Shown one piece after another: positions 49,169-57,669 of a stretch of DNA of 64,000 nt; the stretch's first letter is position 1; every line of letters begins with the position of its first letter. The DNA is taken from IMG/VR virus record IMGVR_UViG_3300017991_000103, positions 1-64,000 of that record; one strand, 5' to 3'. The DNA is from a virus. Under the pieces are notes generated by a model, which made no database searches, was not told the origin of the DNA, and saw nothing but the letters and a program-made list of their open reading frames with translations. The translations under genes and the position numbers were made by a program.

Positions 49169-50544
49169 GGTTTATCAACCTCACAACGTTCTATTTTCAT
49201 CTCTAGTGGAACAATAATCCAACGCCATGCTTTTGGTAAATCTCCGCAACTTATTTCTCTGACTACCCTTACTACATGGTCGAGCTCTGATGGGTGAATA
49301 TCCATCAGTATAGAGTCGTGTATCTGACCAATTAACCGGCTTTTCCACTTTTCTCGTCTCATCACCTCATCAATCCTATTGAATGACCACATAAGACAAT
49401 GAAATGCGCTACCTTGAATAGGGGTATTCCCACACTGTCTTTTATCCATTAAGTCGGACACTGTGAATCCTGATAATAATTCTATATATCCTTTTTTAAT
49501 ATACTCTTCCCACCACTCGTCTTTCCATTGATTATACACCCTGAATCTTGAATTCCAGAATCTCTTTTCTATACGTTTTATATGAGTTACAAATTGCTTG
49601 TATGAACCTATTCCATTTTGTATCAACCAATCAGATAAGTGAGCATCTTCTCCAACAGATGGCATTACTATTCCTTGTCCTGATTTCCATTTAGATTGTG
49701 GTAATTTACCCCACTTGCAAGCAAGGTTGAACGCACACCCTTCATAATAATCACCATAGAATTGTGGGAACACAAAACCGTTCTTTGTAGCATCTCTAAG
49801 TCTGTCATGTTCATGGATTGATTCATCGAAGTTATTGAGTAGGTATATCTCCTGAGCCATGTCTCGGTGCATATCAGTTGTAGGGTCTTCTACGTATTGT
49901 CTCATTTTTGGGTCTTTGTGGTAACATATTGATACCCTTACTTCTATACCTGAGTAGTCAAACTCAACCAACAAGTAACCTTCTCTTGGTAAGAGACCAC
50001 CTCTCACTATTTGCATAGCAAAGTCATCTCTTTTTGGAATGTTCTGGAGATTAGGATGGTCAGAAGATGACCTGAAAGTTCTAACTAAATGAAGGTTGAA
50101 TACAGGATGAATGATGTTATTAACTTGTTCTCTTGCAAGTTGCTTTATATACGTGTCTCTAATCTTTTTCAACTTCCTAGCAGTTAATAACCACTGAAGT
50201 TCTTTTATGCCTAAGTAGGTAAGAGAATCATCATCGGTTGCTCCTTGACCACCCATTTTAGTTCTCTTAGGTGGTTTCAACTTCTTTTTCTTATATAAAT
50301 AATACGAGAGTTGTTGACTTGAGTATATGTTAAATTTAACTTTCTTTATTGAAGACTTCCAATTTTTAACAAATTCACTTTTATGTAATCTTTTCTCGAG
50401 TTTCTTTATTCTTTTAGTAAGCCGTTCTTCTTGCTCCTTGAAATATTCAGTATCTATTCTAACTCCTTGCATTTCTGCTCTTGCAAGAGCTTGAGCACCG
50501 TCATGGAATAATTGGTATGCCTCTAATGTATTTGCTTTCACCAT
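49138..50544 (-). CDS. DNA polymerase, family A (polymerase domain only)
   Basis: 468 residues. Motif A LLVEFDYSGIEVRVSICY, an O-helix-like RLRDATKNGFVFPQFYG, and motif C IGQIHDSILMDI. The catalytic Asp in motifs A and C are present; the usual Glu after HD is Ser. The K-to-Y spacing of the O-helix seems one residue longer than in E. coli Pol I. No 3'-5' exonuclease domain precedes it; one is fused to a uracil-DNA glycosylase at 51305. Overlaps the PAPS-reductase-like gene start by one base. Confidence 0.88.
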   Translation of the reverse strand: MVKANTLEAYQLFHDGAQALARAEMQGVRIDTEYFKEQEERLTKRIKKLEKRLHKSEFVKNWKSSIKKVKFNIYSSQQLSYYLYKKKKLKPPKRTKMGGQGATDDDSLTYLGIKELQWLLTARKLKKIRDTYIKQLAREQVNNIIHPVFNLHLVRTFRSSSDHPNLQNIPKRDDFAMQIVRGGLLPREGYLLVEFDYSGIEVRVSICYHKDPKMRQYVEDPTTDMHRDMAQEIYLLNNFDESIHEHDRLRDATKNGFVFPQFYGDYYEGCAFNLACKWGKLPQSKWKSGQGIVMPSVGEDAHLSDWLIQNGIGSYKQFVTHIKRIEKRFWNSRFRVYNQWKDEWWEEYIKKGYIELLSGFTVSDLMDKRQCGNTPIQGSAFHCLMWSFNRIDEVMRREKWKSRLIGQIHDSILMDIHPSELDHVVRVVREISCGDLPKAWRWIIVPLEMKIERCEVDKPWSEKEALVA

Positions 50545-51308
50545 TATAGTATCCTTTTAAGTTTAAACATCCCATCTATGTATGGGTCACCTTTTATATC
50601 ACTTGTATGCAACCACCATCTGAAGAGCTCTTCACCCGAATCCCATTTATTAAGTAGTTTGCCTTTTTTCTTTCGGTGTTCATAAAGTTTAATAAACGCT
50701 TTAATAAAGGCTTTCTCAAACTTTGGGTAAGTTTGAGCGTGTAAAATTCTTTCCCTTCGTGTCGCATTTGGACAAAATAAACATCCTATACGGTGCCACT
50801 CACCATTATATAGGGAACAATAAGGTATATTTTCTTTTATTATGTACCTCCACACATCTTCAGATGACCAATCAAGTATTGGATTTATTATGGTGCATTT
50901 ATCGTTCGTTCTGCTTTTTTCATATACCTTTCTACTTTTTCTATTCACTGATTCCTCATGTCGCAAACCCATCAGTAGTGAACCGTCAGGTTTAAACGAT
51001 TCTTTGAATTCTGCGCAACACCATCTCTGATGTCTAAGAGGTGGAAACCCATGATAAAACAATCTTTTAAGAAAGGGTACCTTTGGTCTCATCCAAGTAA
51101 TATCACTATGATATTTACGCATAAAGTATATAACTTCTGGTGGGTCTATTGTTGTAACATTATAGAATGGAATGTATTTAACCTTTGCTCTATCTGCAAG
51201 GTGGCGCATGACAATACTATCTTTTCCACCTGAGAATGCAAGCCAATAACCTTCATCAGGTTCAAACTCTTTTAGTATCTCTATTGACCTTTTTATAAAG
51301 TGCCTCAT
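50544..51308 (-). CDS. PAPS reductase-family protein
   Basis: 254 residues from ATG 51308 (ATGA overlap; a TTG start at 51326 would add six). WLAFSGGKDSIVMRHL near 22-37 is the PP-loop, RHQRWCCAEFK near 90-100 and IGCLFCPNATRRER near 174-187 supply CC and CxxC. This matches CysH-type PAPS reductase/sulfurtransferase-like phage proteins; DndC-like DNA phosphorothioation cannot be excluded. It sits between the polymerase and the UDG-exonuclease genes. Substrate unknown. Confidence 0.75.
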   Translation of the reverse strand: MRHFIKRSIEILKEFEPDEGYWLAFSGGKDSIVMRHLADRAKVKYIPFYNVTTIDPPEVIYFMRKYHSDITWMRPKVPFLKRLFYHGFPPLRHQRWCCAEFKESFKPDGSLLMGLRHEESVNRKSRKVYEKSRTNDKCTIINPILDWSSEDVWRYIIKENIPYCSLYNGEWHRIGCLFCPNATRRERILHAQTYPKFEKAFIKAFIKLYEHRKKKGKLLNKWDSGEELFRWWLHTSDIKGDPYIDGMFKLKRIL

Positions 51309-52570
51309 TCTATCCAACTTTCGCAACCTATTTCTTCCATTTGTTGTAGTGCTAACTTATATTCAAATAAACTATCAAGACCACAATACTTCAGAGCCTC
51401 TTCCTTTCGGCCCATTTCATACACATACTTCTCGAGTTTATTAAACGCATTTGCATTGGCAGACCCTGATGTTAAATACCGTTCTATCTCACTAGCGTAA
51501 TCAACCACTCCGAAATGCACATATGCTTGGAACTTCAAACTGGTTATACCGCTCCTATTGTCGATAATATGTGCGGCTTGCATAGTGTCCCATACCCAGT
51601 TTTGAACTTCAGTCTTAAGTTTCACCTTACTCCATATGTGCTCGAACTTTAAATTCGCTGCTCCCTTACCTATATTCTCATTTGTCAACAACCTTAGGAA
51701 TGGTTTTCTAGCTCTAGGTGTATTAGGCATTTCAAATGCGAAGGCCTTGTCTGGTGCAACTCCGACAGATGCTAGTAGTATCTTATGACCTTTAGCATGT
51801 GGTTTCAATCCGGTACATTCATAATCAAAGGTTATAAATTTTACTTTGTTTTCAAAGGAAGATAGTATAGATAAGTCCTCTATTATTTCCACCTGGTCCC
51901 GTTCATTTGGAAATGATGGAAAGGGTGCTTTTATAAACTTCAAAGCATTTCGTAAGTCTTTGAGCCATATAGTTTCTACAATACCTTCATTATCTCTTTC
52001 AACAAAACTTGGATGATATGTAGGGCATACCCAAGCATGAAAGTCCCTATCTGGTATATTCCACCCTCTCCATACTGATATTTTGTCTGCTTTGCCTTTT
52101 GCACCTGCAGTTAAGCCTCTCGTCCATCTGTGACCTAAAAAGGACTGAACTGCTGAGCCACCTAGGAGAAGTATTAATCTAGGTTTGTTTTGGTCAATGA
52201 CTTTTAGTACCCTCTTTCTGCAACAAGCTATTTCCATATCTGTAGGCTTTCTATTTCTTCCCTTTTCGTCTATTGGCCTACAGTTTATTGAGTTAATATT
52301 TAGACAATCTTTAAATAAGTCAATTCCCATAGAACTTAAGGTGCGTTTCAACCTTCTTCCTACTTTACCTTGCCACTGCTTTCCATTACGGTCTTCTGTC
52401 TCACCAGGAGCCTCACCTATAATAAGTATTTTCTTTTTGAATTTACCAAACGGCTCCATACGCGGGCTTAAGACATTCTTATATAAACCGCATGAGACAC
52501 AAGTATGCTTCGTGCTTGTGCCTAATCTATTCTTAACCTGGTCTCGGTCAAAGAAACTTTTCATAGCCAT
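51305..52570 (-). CDS. Uracil-DNA glycosylase (family 4) fused to 3'-5' exonuclease
   Basis: 421 residues from ATG 52570 (AGGAT upstream, overlapping no other gene). N-terminal family 4 UDG: CVSCGLYKN, IIGEAPGETEDRNGKQWQG near 48-66, NSINCRPIDEKGRNRKP and CPTYHPSF, with the cysteines that ligate an iron-sulfur cluster. C-terminal DnaQ/Pol I-type exonuclease: FITFDYECTGLKPHAKGHKI with D-x-E, AANLKFEHIW and KYCGLDSLFEYKL. SPO1-type polymerases carry UDG, exonuclease and polymerase in one chain; here the polymerase is a separate gene. Confidence 0.85.
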   Translation of the reverse strand: MAMKSFFDRDQVKNRLGTSTKHTCVSCGLYKNVLSPRMEPFGKFKKKILIIGEAPGETEDRNGKQWQGKVGRRLKRTLSSMGIDLFKDCLNINSINCRPIDEKGRNRKPTDMEIACCRKRVLKVIDQNKPRLILLLGGSAVQSFLGHRWTRGLTAGAKGKADKISVWRGWNIPDRDFHAWVCPTYHPSFVERDNEGIVETIWLKDLRNALKFIKAPFPSFPNERDQVEIIEDLSILSSFENKVKFITFDYECTGLKPHAKGHKILLASVGVAPDKAFAFEMPNTPRARKPFLRLLTNENIGKGAANLKFEHIWSKVKLKTEVQNWVWDTMQAAHIIDNRSGITSLKFQAYVHFGVVDYASEIERYLTSGSANANAFNKLEKYVYEMGRKEEALKYCGLDSLFEYKLALQQMEEIGCESWIE

Positions 52571-52575
52571 AGTAT

Positions 52576-53580
52576 TTATCCTACTAGAGACATTACATGA
52601 ATCCAATTATCGCCTGAGAATTTTGCCATCTTCTCACTTAATATACACTCTCTAAGTTGGTCAACAATATCACTCAGGAAGTTTGGGTTCATTTTGAATG
52701 AGTGTTCCTCTCCCTTGTATGATACCTTTGCTTTTTCTCTAAACCAACCTTGGGCGTTTCTTGCAGATATTTGCACTTTATTTTTCTTAAAACTTAGTGT
52801 AACTGCTTCATCTATGTAGTGGTCGGCCTTGGCAAATATGGCTGCGCGTGATAATATCTCTTTAATATTCTCAGGGAATAGAATCTCACGCCCTTCTACT
52901 TCAAGGTGGGATGAAGTGTCGGGAAAAGTGGCATCTTCATATATCCTGCATGAGAACATGGTGCCTTCCTTTGTTCTAAAGTGCACCCAACCTGATGATA
53001 GGCTTACCTTCTTAATATCATATTTAAGTACCTCTCGTGCTGTGGTACCTGGAAGTAGGAAGGTGGGAATAGGCATCTTTTCTGGCATTTCATATTGGGT
53101 TATTCTATATCCGTCTGACGATTCTATCACACCATCTTGCCTTACATGGATGCAAGTTAGATTTGGACGGCTCATATCTGCTGAACAAGAGAAGCTGGTG
53201 AAATTTATCGCGGTGGTGAACTCTTCTGGAAGTTTGAACCATTTCTTTTTTGACTTTATTTCCTCAAGAGGAAGTCTAACATCTTCAGTTAGAGCTAAAC
53301 CTATCTTTGCTTTTCCTGCTTTGAGTCGAAGTTCATTTTCATTTGCGGTAATCTTAACAGCATCTCCTTTTGCTTTACCTAGGAACTTGTATAATTCATC
53401 GGCGGGAACAACACCTTTCACATTTAGACCATCAAGTGGGTGGGAAATGCTTATTTCATCATTGTAGGTTACCACCTTATCACCTATAAATGCAAAAGAG
53501 GTGGTCTGCTCAATCACTTCCTTATCTGCAAGACCTGGCTTCACAATTTCTAACGCTTTTAGAAGTTCAGCCCTTTCCAT
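52576..53580 (-). CDS. Sliding clamp (DnaN-like)
   Basis: 334 residues, three repeats of a beta-clamp-like fold: MERAELLKALEIVKPGLADK, KVVTYNDEISISHPLDGLNVKG near 33-54, FTSFSCSADMSRPNLTCIHVRQDGVIESSDGYRI near 127-160 and the third domain. ASDGYRI-type sequences (SSDGYRI) are typical of DnaN. It tethers the family A polymerase and is loaded by the product at 47744. GGAGGTGC precedes ATG 53580. Confidence 0.8.
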   Translation of the reverse strand: MERAELLKALEIVKPGLADKEVIEQTTSFAFIGDKVVTYNDEISISHPLDGLNVKGVVPADELYKFLGKAKGDAVKITANENELRLKAGKAKIGLALTEDVRLPLEEIKSKKKWFKLPEEFTTAINFTSFSCSADMSRPNLTCIHVRQDGVIESSDGYRITQYEMPEKMPIPTFLLPGTTAREVLKYDIKKVSLSSGWVHFRTKEGTMFSCRIYEDATFPDTSSHLEVEGREILFPENIKEILSRAAIFAKADHYIDEAVTLSFKKNKVQISARNAQGWFREKAKVSYKGEEHSFKMNPNFLSDIVDQLRECILSEKMAKFSGDNWIHVMSLVG

Positions 53581-53606
53581 AACAGTGCACCTCCATTTTG
53601 TATGGC

Positions 53607-54230
53607 CTACTTTTTGAATCCAGGTTCATCCCACATATCAAAAATAAAAATGTTTTTCTCGTCAAAACTATCTTTGCTTGTTATGGCTGGCATTACCATA
53701 ATGAATGGGTCTAGTATACGTGTCACCTCTGAAACAAAAAACATAACATCTCTCCCAAAGTTATCAATTATTTGTTCTACTTTGCGTAGAGTTTCTATCG
53801 GTATGGGTTTATCATATGGAGTTGGGTCATCCCACGAGGAGAAATGGTGGAATAATAGTGTTTTATTACCAAATAGTTGAGTTTCAATATTTCTGAGTGG
53901 CCACCAAATCCAAGTTCTACCAGGGCCGGCCTTCTTTTCAAGCCATCGGTCTACTGTAGTGTAATCATATAACTCTATTTTATTTTTAATAAAGAACGTA
54001 GATAGTCTTGAGGCTATTTCATCAGCCTTTATAATTTCTCTAGTTATTCTCGTAGGTTCATGACTTATACCAATACGTGTTGCAATTTCTTCGTAGTTTT
54101 TAAGAGTTCGCTGTGCAGTCTCAACTTGGGTTTCAACCTTTATACCTTTTTCTGTAACTACTATTTGAGCATCCATCGGTACTGGTTTTTCTACGGTTAC
54201 TTTCTTTCTTAACAGTGTGGTGAGTAGCAT
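53607..54230 (-). CDS. Hypothetical replication-region protein
   Basis: 207 residues from ATG 54230 (AAAGGAGG upstream; ATG 54251 is weaker). A mid-part AGPGRTWIWWPLRNIETQLFGNKTLLFHHFSSWDDPTPYD and a C-terminal FFVSEVTRILDPFIMVMPAI are not linked by me to a family. It lies upstream of the clamp gene and overlaps the preceding small gene by 98 bases, which raises doubt about that gene's end. Confidence 0.55.
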   Translation of the reverse strand: MLLTTLLRKKVTVEKPVPMDAQIVVTEKGIKVETQVETAQRTLKNYEEIATRIGISHEPTRITREIIKADEIASRLSTFFIKNKIELYDYTTVDRWLEKKAGPGRTWIWWPLRNIETQLFGNKTLLFHHFSSWDDPTPYDKPIPIETLRKVEQIIDNFGRDVMFFVSEVTRILDPFIMVMPAITSKDSFDEKNIFIFDMWDEPGFKK

Positions 54231-54396
54231 CTTCCTGCCTCCTTTTCTCATTCCCTATAGTGTTGAATACTTGGTCTGATTGCATCTCTTTATGTATTAT
54301 CCAAAAGTAGCTTAACAGCCTTCTAGGAATGTCAAGCATACCTCTTTCTCTAGGAACCTCGTTGCATGGACCCGTGTCCGCTAGATATATCTTCAT
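54133..54396 (-). CDS. Small MKIYLA-type protein
   Basis: 87 residues. MKIYLADTGPCNEVPRERGM, then RRLLSYFWIIHKE resembles the product of 54350-54550 (MKIYLA, RLLSFYH). The first 45 residues look like the first strand and helix of TGT/DpdA-like barrels; the rest is basic and overlaps the next gene by 98 bases, so the real end may be shorter in function. Role unknown. Confidence 0.5.
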   Translation of the reverse strand: MKIYLADTGPCNEVPRERGMLDIPRRLLSYFWIIHKEMQSDQVFNTIGNEKRRQEDATHHTVKKESNRRKTSTDGCSNSSYRKRYKG

Positions 54397-54550
54397 CTTT
54401 TGGGTTTCTCCCAGTCCTTATGTATTTTTTAAACTGTTCCTTCCTTTCAGCAGTGTGATAGAAACTTAGAAGTCGATGTCTACATTTAGCATTGGTCAGA
54501 GCATTCCCCTGCTCTGGCTCGAACAGCCACGTTGCTAAGTATATTTTCAT
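54350..54550 (-). CDS. Small MKIYLA-type protein
   Basis: 66 residues. MKIYLATWLFEPEQGNALTN, then HRLLSFYHTAERKEQFKKYIRTGRNPKDED. It shares the opening with 54133-54396, so the pair may be duplicates. AAGGGTTATG lies before ATG 54550. It overlaps neighbours on both sides by 47-65 bases. Some phage TGT-like proteins begin in a similar way; the link is inference. Confidence 0.55.
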   Translation of the reverse strand: MKIYLATWLFEPEQGNALTNAKCRHRLLSFYHTAERKEQFKKYIRTGRNPKDEDISSGHGSMQRGS

Positions 54551-55067
54551 TGAACATAACCCTTAACCTTTCACTCATTGGGAGAGTTACTTCGTCGAGT
54601 ATACCAACAGGAACTGTATATAAATCTTTATAGATTAGAGTAGCAGGATTAACCCTTATACACAATCTATTCTTGTTACCTGTTGATTCTCTCATGTGCC
54701 ATCCGTATGTTTTTACAAGGTCGCGAACCAAGCATGGTCCAGCATACTTGTGTCTAAGTATACCATCTGGCCTGTAAACAAACAGCATCCAGTACTCACC
54801 AAAGGATTCGATGGCACTTTCCACATCTTCCATCTCACATTGCCTTAGTTTAATATAGACCTGACTATCATTTGAGAATCGGATGAAACCGAACCACTTC
54901 CTTTTTCTCTTGTTGTTAACAAAAGCATAGTCAAGTCCACGCTCTTTTGGCCACTCAAGTCTTAGTTCTGAATGAACAGATTTAAGATATGTATTTACAT
55001 AATTTGCTACTTGTCTCCTATCTTCCTTTCCCTTTTCAAAGTCTCTGAACTTCTTAAAAGATGGCAT
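54486..55067 (-). CDS. Hypothetical protein downstream of dpdA-like gene
   Basis: 193 residues from ATG 55067 (AAAAAGGAGGC upstream; 55088 also possible). MPSFKKFRDFEKGKEDRRQV, then WFGFIRFSNDSQVYIKLRQC near 63, and AGPCLVRDLVKTYGWHMREST. Basic, alpha/beta, not recognised. Overlap with the dpdA-like gene suggests co-expression and perhaps a role in DNA modification. Confidence 0.5.
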   Translation of the reverse strand: MPSFKKFRDFEKGKEDRRQVANYVNTYLKSVHSELRLEWPKERGLDYAFVNNKRKRKWFGFIRFSNDSQVYIKLRQCEMEDVESAIESFGEYWMLFVYRPDGILRHKYAGPCLVRDLVKTYGWHMRESTGNKNRLCIRVNPATLIYKDLYTVPVGILDEVTLPMSERLRVMFNENILSNVAVRARAGECSDQC

Positions 55068-55992
55068 TGGTTGTGCCTCCTTTTTCAAATGGCCAAGGCC
55101 ATTTCCTGAAAGACTTTTCCAAATCTACAAAATACAGTATGTTCAACTCATCTCTCAACTGGTATCGGTTACTCACCCCCTCTTCTTCTATTATTTCAAG
55201 TTTCCTTTTCTGGTCTGGGTCTGCTGGTCTCTTTTCAGCCCACCTCTCATTTTGTCTCACAGTATGGGTCTGCTTAACCTTTTTGAACCGCGACGCACCC
55301 ACTTTATAACCTTTACTATGTATATAGTCTATTATGATGTCTCTTTGTCTTGGGGTGAAAGTGCTTATATGTTTACCAGCTTCCTTAGTATTAGGGCTTT
55401 GACTTGACACACATACAGACCATGACCGTTCATCATAAACCCACCCACCATTTTTATATCTAGGAACAAGGATAGTGCCCATTCTTGAACTCATAACCCA
55501 GGTAGTTGAATCGACAGAATACCATGGGTATCTTAACATAAGTTTTAGACCGGTCAATCCGAAACCATGAACTTTGGTCTTAGGCATTCTATCGGGGGTA
55601 TCACATATTACATTGAAGCATCGGTCTAAAAACATCATTCTGGTCTTAGGTGTGAAACCTCTTGCCATCCCACCTAAGCAGAAGTATGGGTATTCCAAAC
55701 ATCTATCCAAATACTTTCTTCCCTTACTAGTTTTTTCATCACTTAGATGGTATACTGGTAACGGATTAAGACCAGCTTTCTCCATTATCCTTTGGTTGCG
55801 CCAGGTAGCCTTTGCATCACCTATGACATCAAGATTTGCATACACATCTATGATGTCCTCATGCTTTTTTATAAATGCTATGTAATCGTCTATATCAATT
55901 TTAGTGTCTTGAGTCCAAGCTGAGAATGCTCCTGAATCTAGGAATAAGTCAACCATTCTTTGTTTATTTTTTCTCTTGCTCTTTTTGGTCAT
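55054..55992 (-). CDS. dpdA: DpdA-like 7-deazaguanine DNA transglycosylase
   Basis: 312 residues from ATG 55992 (GAGG six bases upstream). After a basic start, LFLDSGAFSAWTQDTKIDID near 15-35, VYANLDVIGDAKATWRNQRIM near 50-70, FCLGGMARGF near 104, KVHGFGLTGLKLMLRYPWYSVDSTTW near 138-163. These are blocks of TGT-like barrels in phage DpdA proteins, which exchange guanine in DNA for preQ0. Other DpdA/TGT proteins begin with MKIYLA-like sequence, absent here. The linked folE, queC, queE and queD genes support the call. About 150 bp of AT-rich sequence without a gene separates it from folE. Confidence 0.72.
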   Translation of the reverse strand: MTKKSKRKNKQRMVDLFLDSGAFSAWTQDTKIDIDDYIAFIKKHEDIIDVYANLDVIGDAKATWRNQRIMEKAGLNPLPVYHLSDEKTSKGRKYLDRCLEYPYFCLGGMARGFTPKTRMMFLDRCFNVICDTPDRMPKTKVHGFGLTGLKLMLRYPWYSVDSTTWVMSSRMGTILVPRYKNGGWVYDERSWSVCVSSQSPNTKEAGKHISTFTPRQRDIIIDYIHSKGYKVGASRFKKVKQTHTVRQNERWAEKRPADPDQKRKLEIIEEEGVSNRYQLRDELNILYFVDLEKSFRKWPWPFEKGGTTNAIF

Positions 55993-56143
55993 ACGCATCC
56001 TCACTTTATATTTAGGATAGGAATCATATAGAAGATATATAACTCTTTTCTTACCTATGATTACCTCTCAGCTATATTTGAACTTCATATATTTTTGCTG
56101 ATTAGGAGATAATATAGATACTGTTACTCTATCGTAATCTACG

Positions 56144-57001
56144 TCACTTTATTGGTGCCGTACAGAGTGTTATAAATTCATCCCTTACTTTGTGCTCAGT
56201 TAGGAATATACCTTTCATAGAAGAGTACACCATTGTGGAGTCTCTTTTAACACCTCTGCAGCCCATACACATGTGCTTTCCTATTGTAATACATCCACAT
56301 CCTTTTGGTCTAAAATACTTCATCATTGCATTAGTTACTTGTTCTCCTATGCGCTCTTGCATTTGTAATCGCCGTGCGAAAGCATCGAGTAACCTGATTA
56401 TCTTACTTGCACCAAGAACAGGACCATCTGGAATATATCCTATATGGGCAACACCGCTGAATGGTAGCATATGATGTTCACAGGTGGAGAAGAATTCTAT
56501 GTCCCTTTTTATCACAAGACCTTCATATTTCTCTTCGTCTTCGAACTCCTTGAATATAGATTCAATGTCTGCACCATAGCCGGCATAAATCTCTTTAAAC
56601 GATTCTACAATTCTTTTCGGGGTTTCTTGCAAGCCTTTACGCATTGGGTTATCACCAATATGTTCTATTATCCGAACTATATTATCGTGCACTCCTTCTT
56701 CAGATGCAGGATGTTCGGCTTCCCACGGGAATACAAGCCATGGGTCTTTAGGTGTTTTACTATACAGTGAGATAAACGGTGCTGTGTACTTTTCTTGATA
56801 AAACTGCCTGGTTCGACCAGTATACTCAACATCGTCGAGTATTAAATCCGCATCAGCAGGATTCATGGTTGCAACTGCATTTTTCAGGAATGCAGTAAGT
56901 ATCATTCCATTTTTTGGAACACCATATATGTGATACCCTATTATATCAACAGATTCGAGTTTTGAAAGAACCACGTCCCAACTGATATACTTTTTAAACA
57001 T
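56144..57001 (-). CDS. folE: GTP cyclohydrolase I with N-terminal PRTase-like domain
   Basis: 285 residues. Residues 1-100 resemble a phosphoribosyltransferase: IYGVPKNGMI and ADLILDDVEYTGRTRQFYQ, the DDxxxTGxT ribose-phosphate loop. Residues 103-285 are FolE: NPMRKGLQETPKRI, FFSTCEHHMLPFSGVAHIGY, QMQERIGEQVTNAM and MCMGCRGVKRDSTMV, with the zinc Cys and His residues present. FolE makes dihydroneopterin triphosphate for QueD. The fused domain might capture a base or act on a nucleotide. AAGGAG precedes ATG 57001. Confidence 0.85.
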   Translation of the reverse strand: MFKKYISWDVVLSKLESVDIIGYHIYGVPKNGMILTAFLKNAVATMNPADADLILDDVEYTGRTRQFYQEKYTAPFISLYSKTPKDPWLVFPWEAEHPASEEGVHDNIVRIIEHIGDNPMRKGLQETPKRIVESFKEIYAGYGADIESIFKEFEDEEKYEGLVIKRDIEFFSTCEHHMLPFSGVAHIGYIPDGPVLGASKIIRLLDAFARRLQMQERIGEQVTNAMMKYFRPKGCGCITIGKHMCMGCRGVKRDSTMVYSSMKGIFLTEHKVRDEFITLCTAPIK

Positions 57002-57012
57002 GAACTTTCTCC

Positions 57013-57660
57013 TTATTTGAAGTGTATTTTTGACGGGTCTACCATATCATACCATATTTTTATTGCATCATCTGGTAGCATGAATTCGGGTGCAAGTAGA
57101 TTTTGTAACATATCTACTGAATTTTCGGGTTCGATGATAAATCGTGGGGATAGTAATACTGTATGTCTTTTAAAACTTGCACTAAGCATACCGTAACAGA
57201 ATAATCTGCTAAGTTCAATTTGACCTGGAGATTGTTTTAACAAATCGCAATCTGTTTCAAAGTGAGGGTGCCTTAACTCTTTGGAGGCAACAATATCCTT
57301 TGTATCTCTCCAAAGTATTATAAACTTATCTTCGCGGTCACCTCTTTCCTCAAGCCAGATTCGAAGTATAGAGGGGTGCATTAATAGATAAGAGAATTTT
57401 ATAATCCTATCCTTTTCACTCCCGAGTGACTCCAATGGCTCGAATCGTTCTCTAGGTTCTATCATATCCCAGTAATTGGAAAATGGGAAATCAGGAATTT
57501 CCAAAGCCTCTCTGTAGTATGCACAGACATCTGGATTCTCATATCCGCCATCCACCTCGTCGTGCCAGAATTTGGTTCCTAAATCGAAGCCGCATTTAAC
57601 AAAAAAGGAAGCCAAGAAACTAGTCCCCGACCTTTGAGCACCTGTTATTACAGCTAACAT
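57013..57660 (-). CDS. Sulfotransferase-like protein in the deazaguanine cluster
   Basis: 215 residues. LAVITGAQRSGTSFLASFF at residues 2-20 is a sulfotransferase-type P-loop, and FIILWRDTKDIVASKELRHP near 113-132 resembles the 3'-phosphate-binding segment. It is similar in design to 17104-17829 but lies between queC and folE. It may act on an unrelated glycan or on a modified base; nothing in the sequence decides. AGGAGAG precedes ATG 57660. Confidence 0.65.
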   Translation of the reverse strand: MLAVITGAQRSGTSFLASFFVKCGFDLGTKFWHDEVDGGYENPDVCAYYREALEIPDFPFSNYWDMIEPRERFEPLESLGSEKDRIIKFSYLLMHPSILRIWLEERGDREDKFIILWRDTKDIVASKELRHPHFETDCDLLKQSPGQIELSRLFCYGMLSASFKRHTVLLSPRFIIEPENSVDMLQNLLAPEFMLPDDAIKIWYDMVDPSKIHFK

Positions 57661-57669
57661 AGTTCTCTC

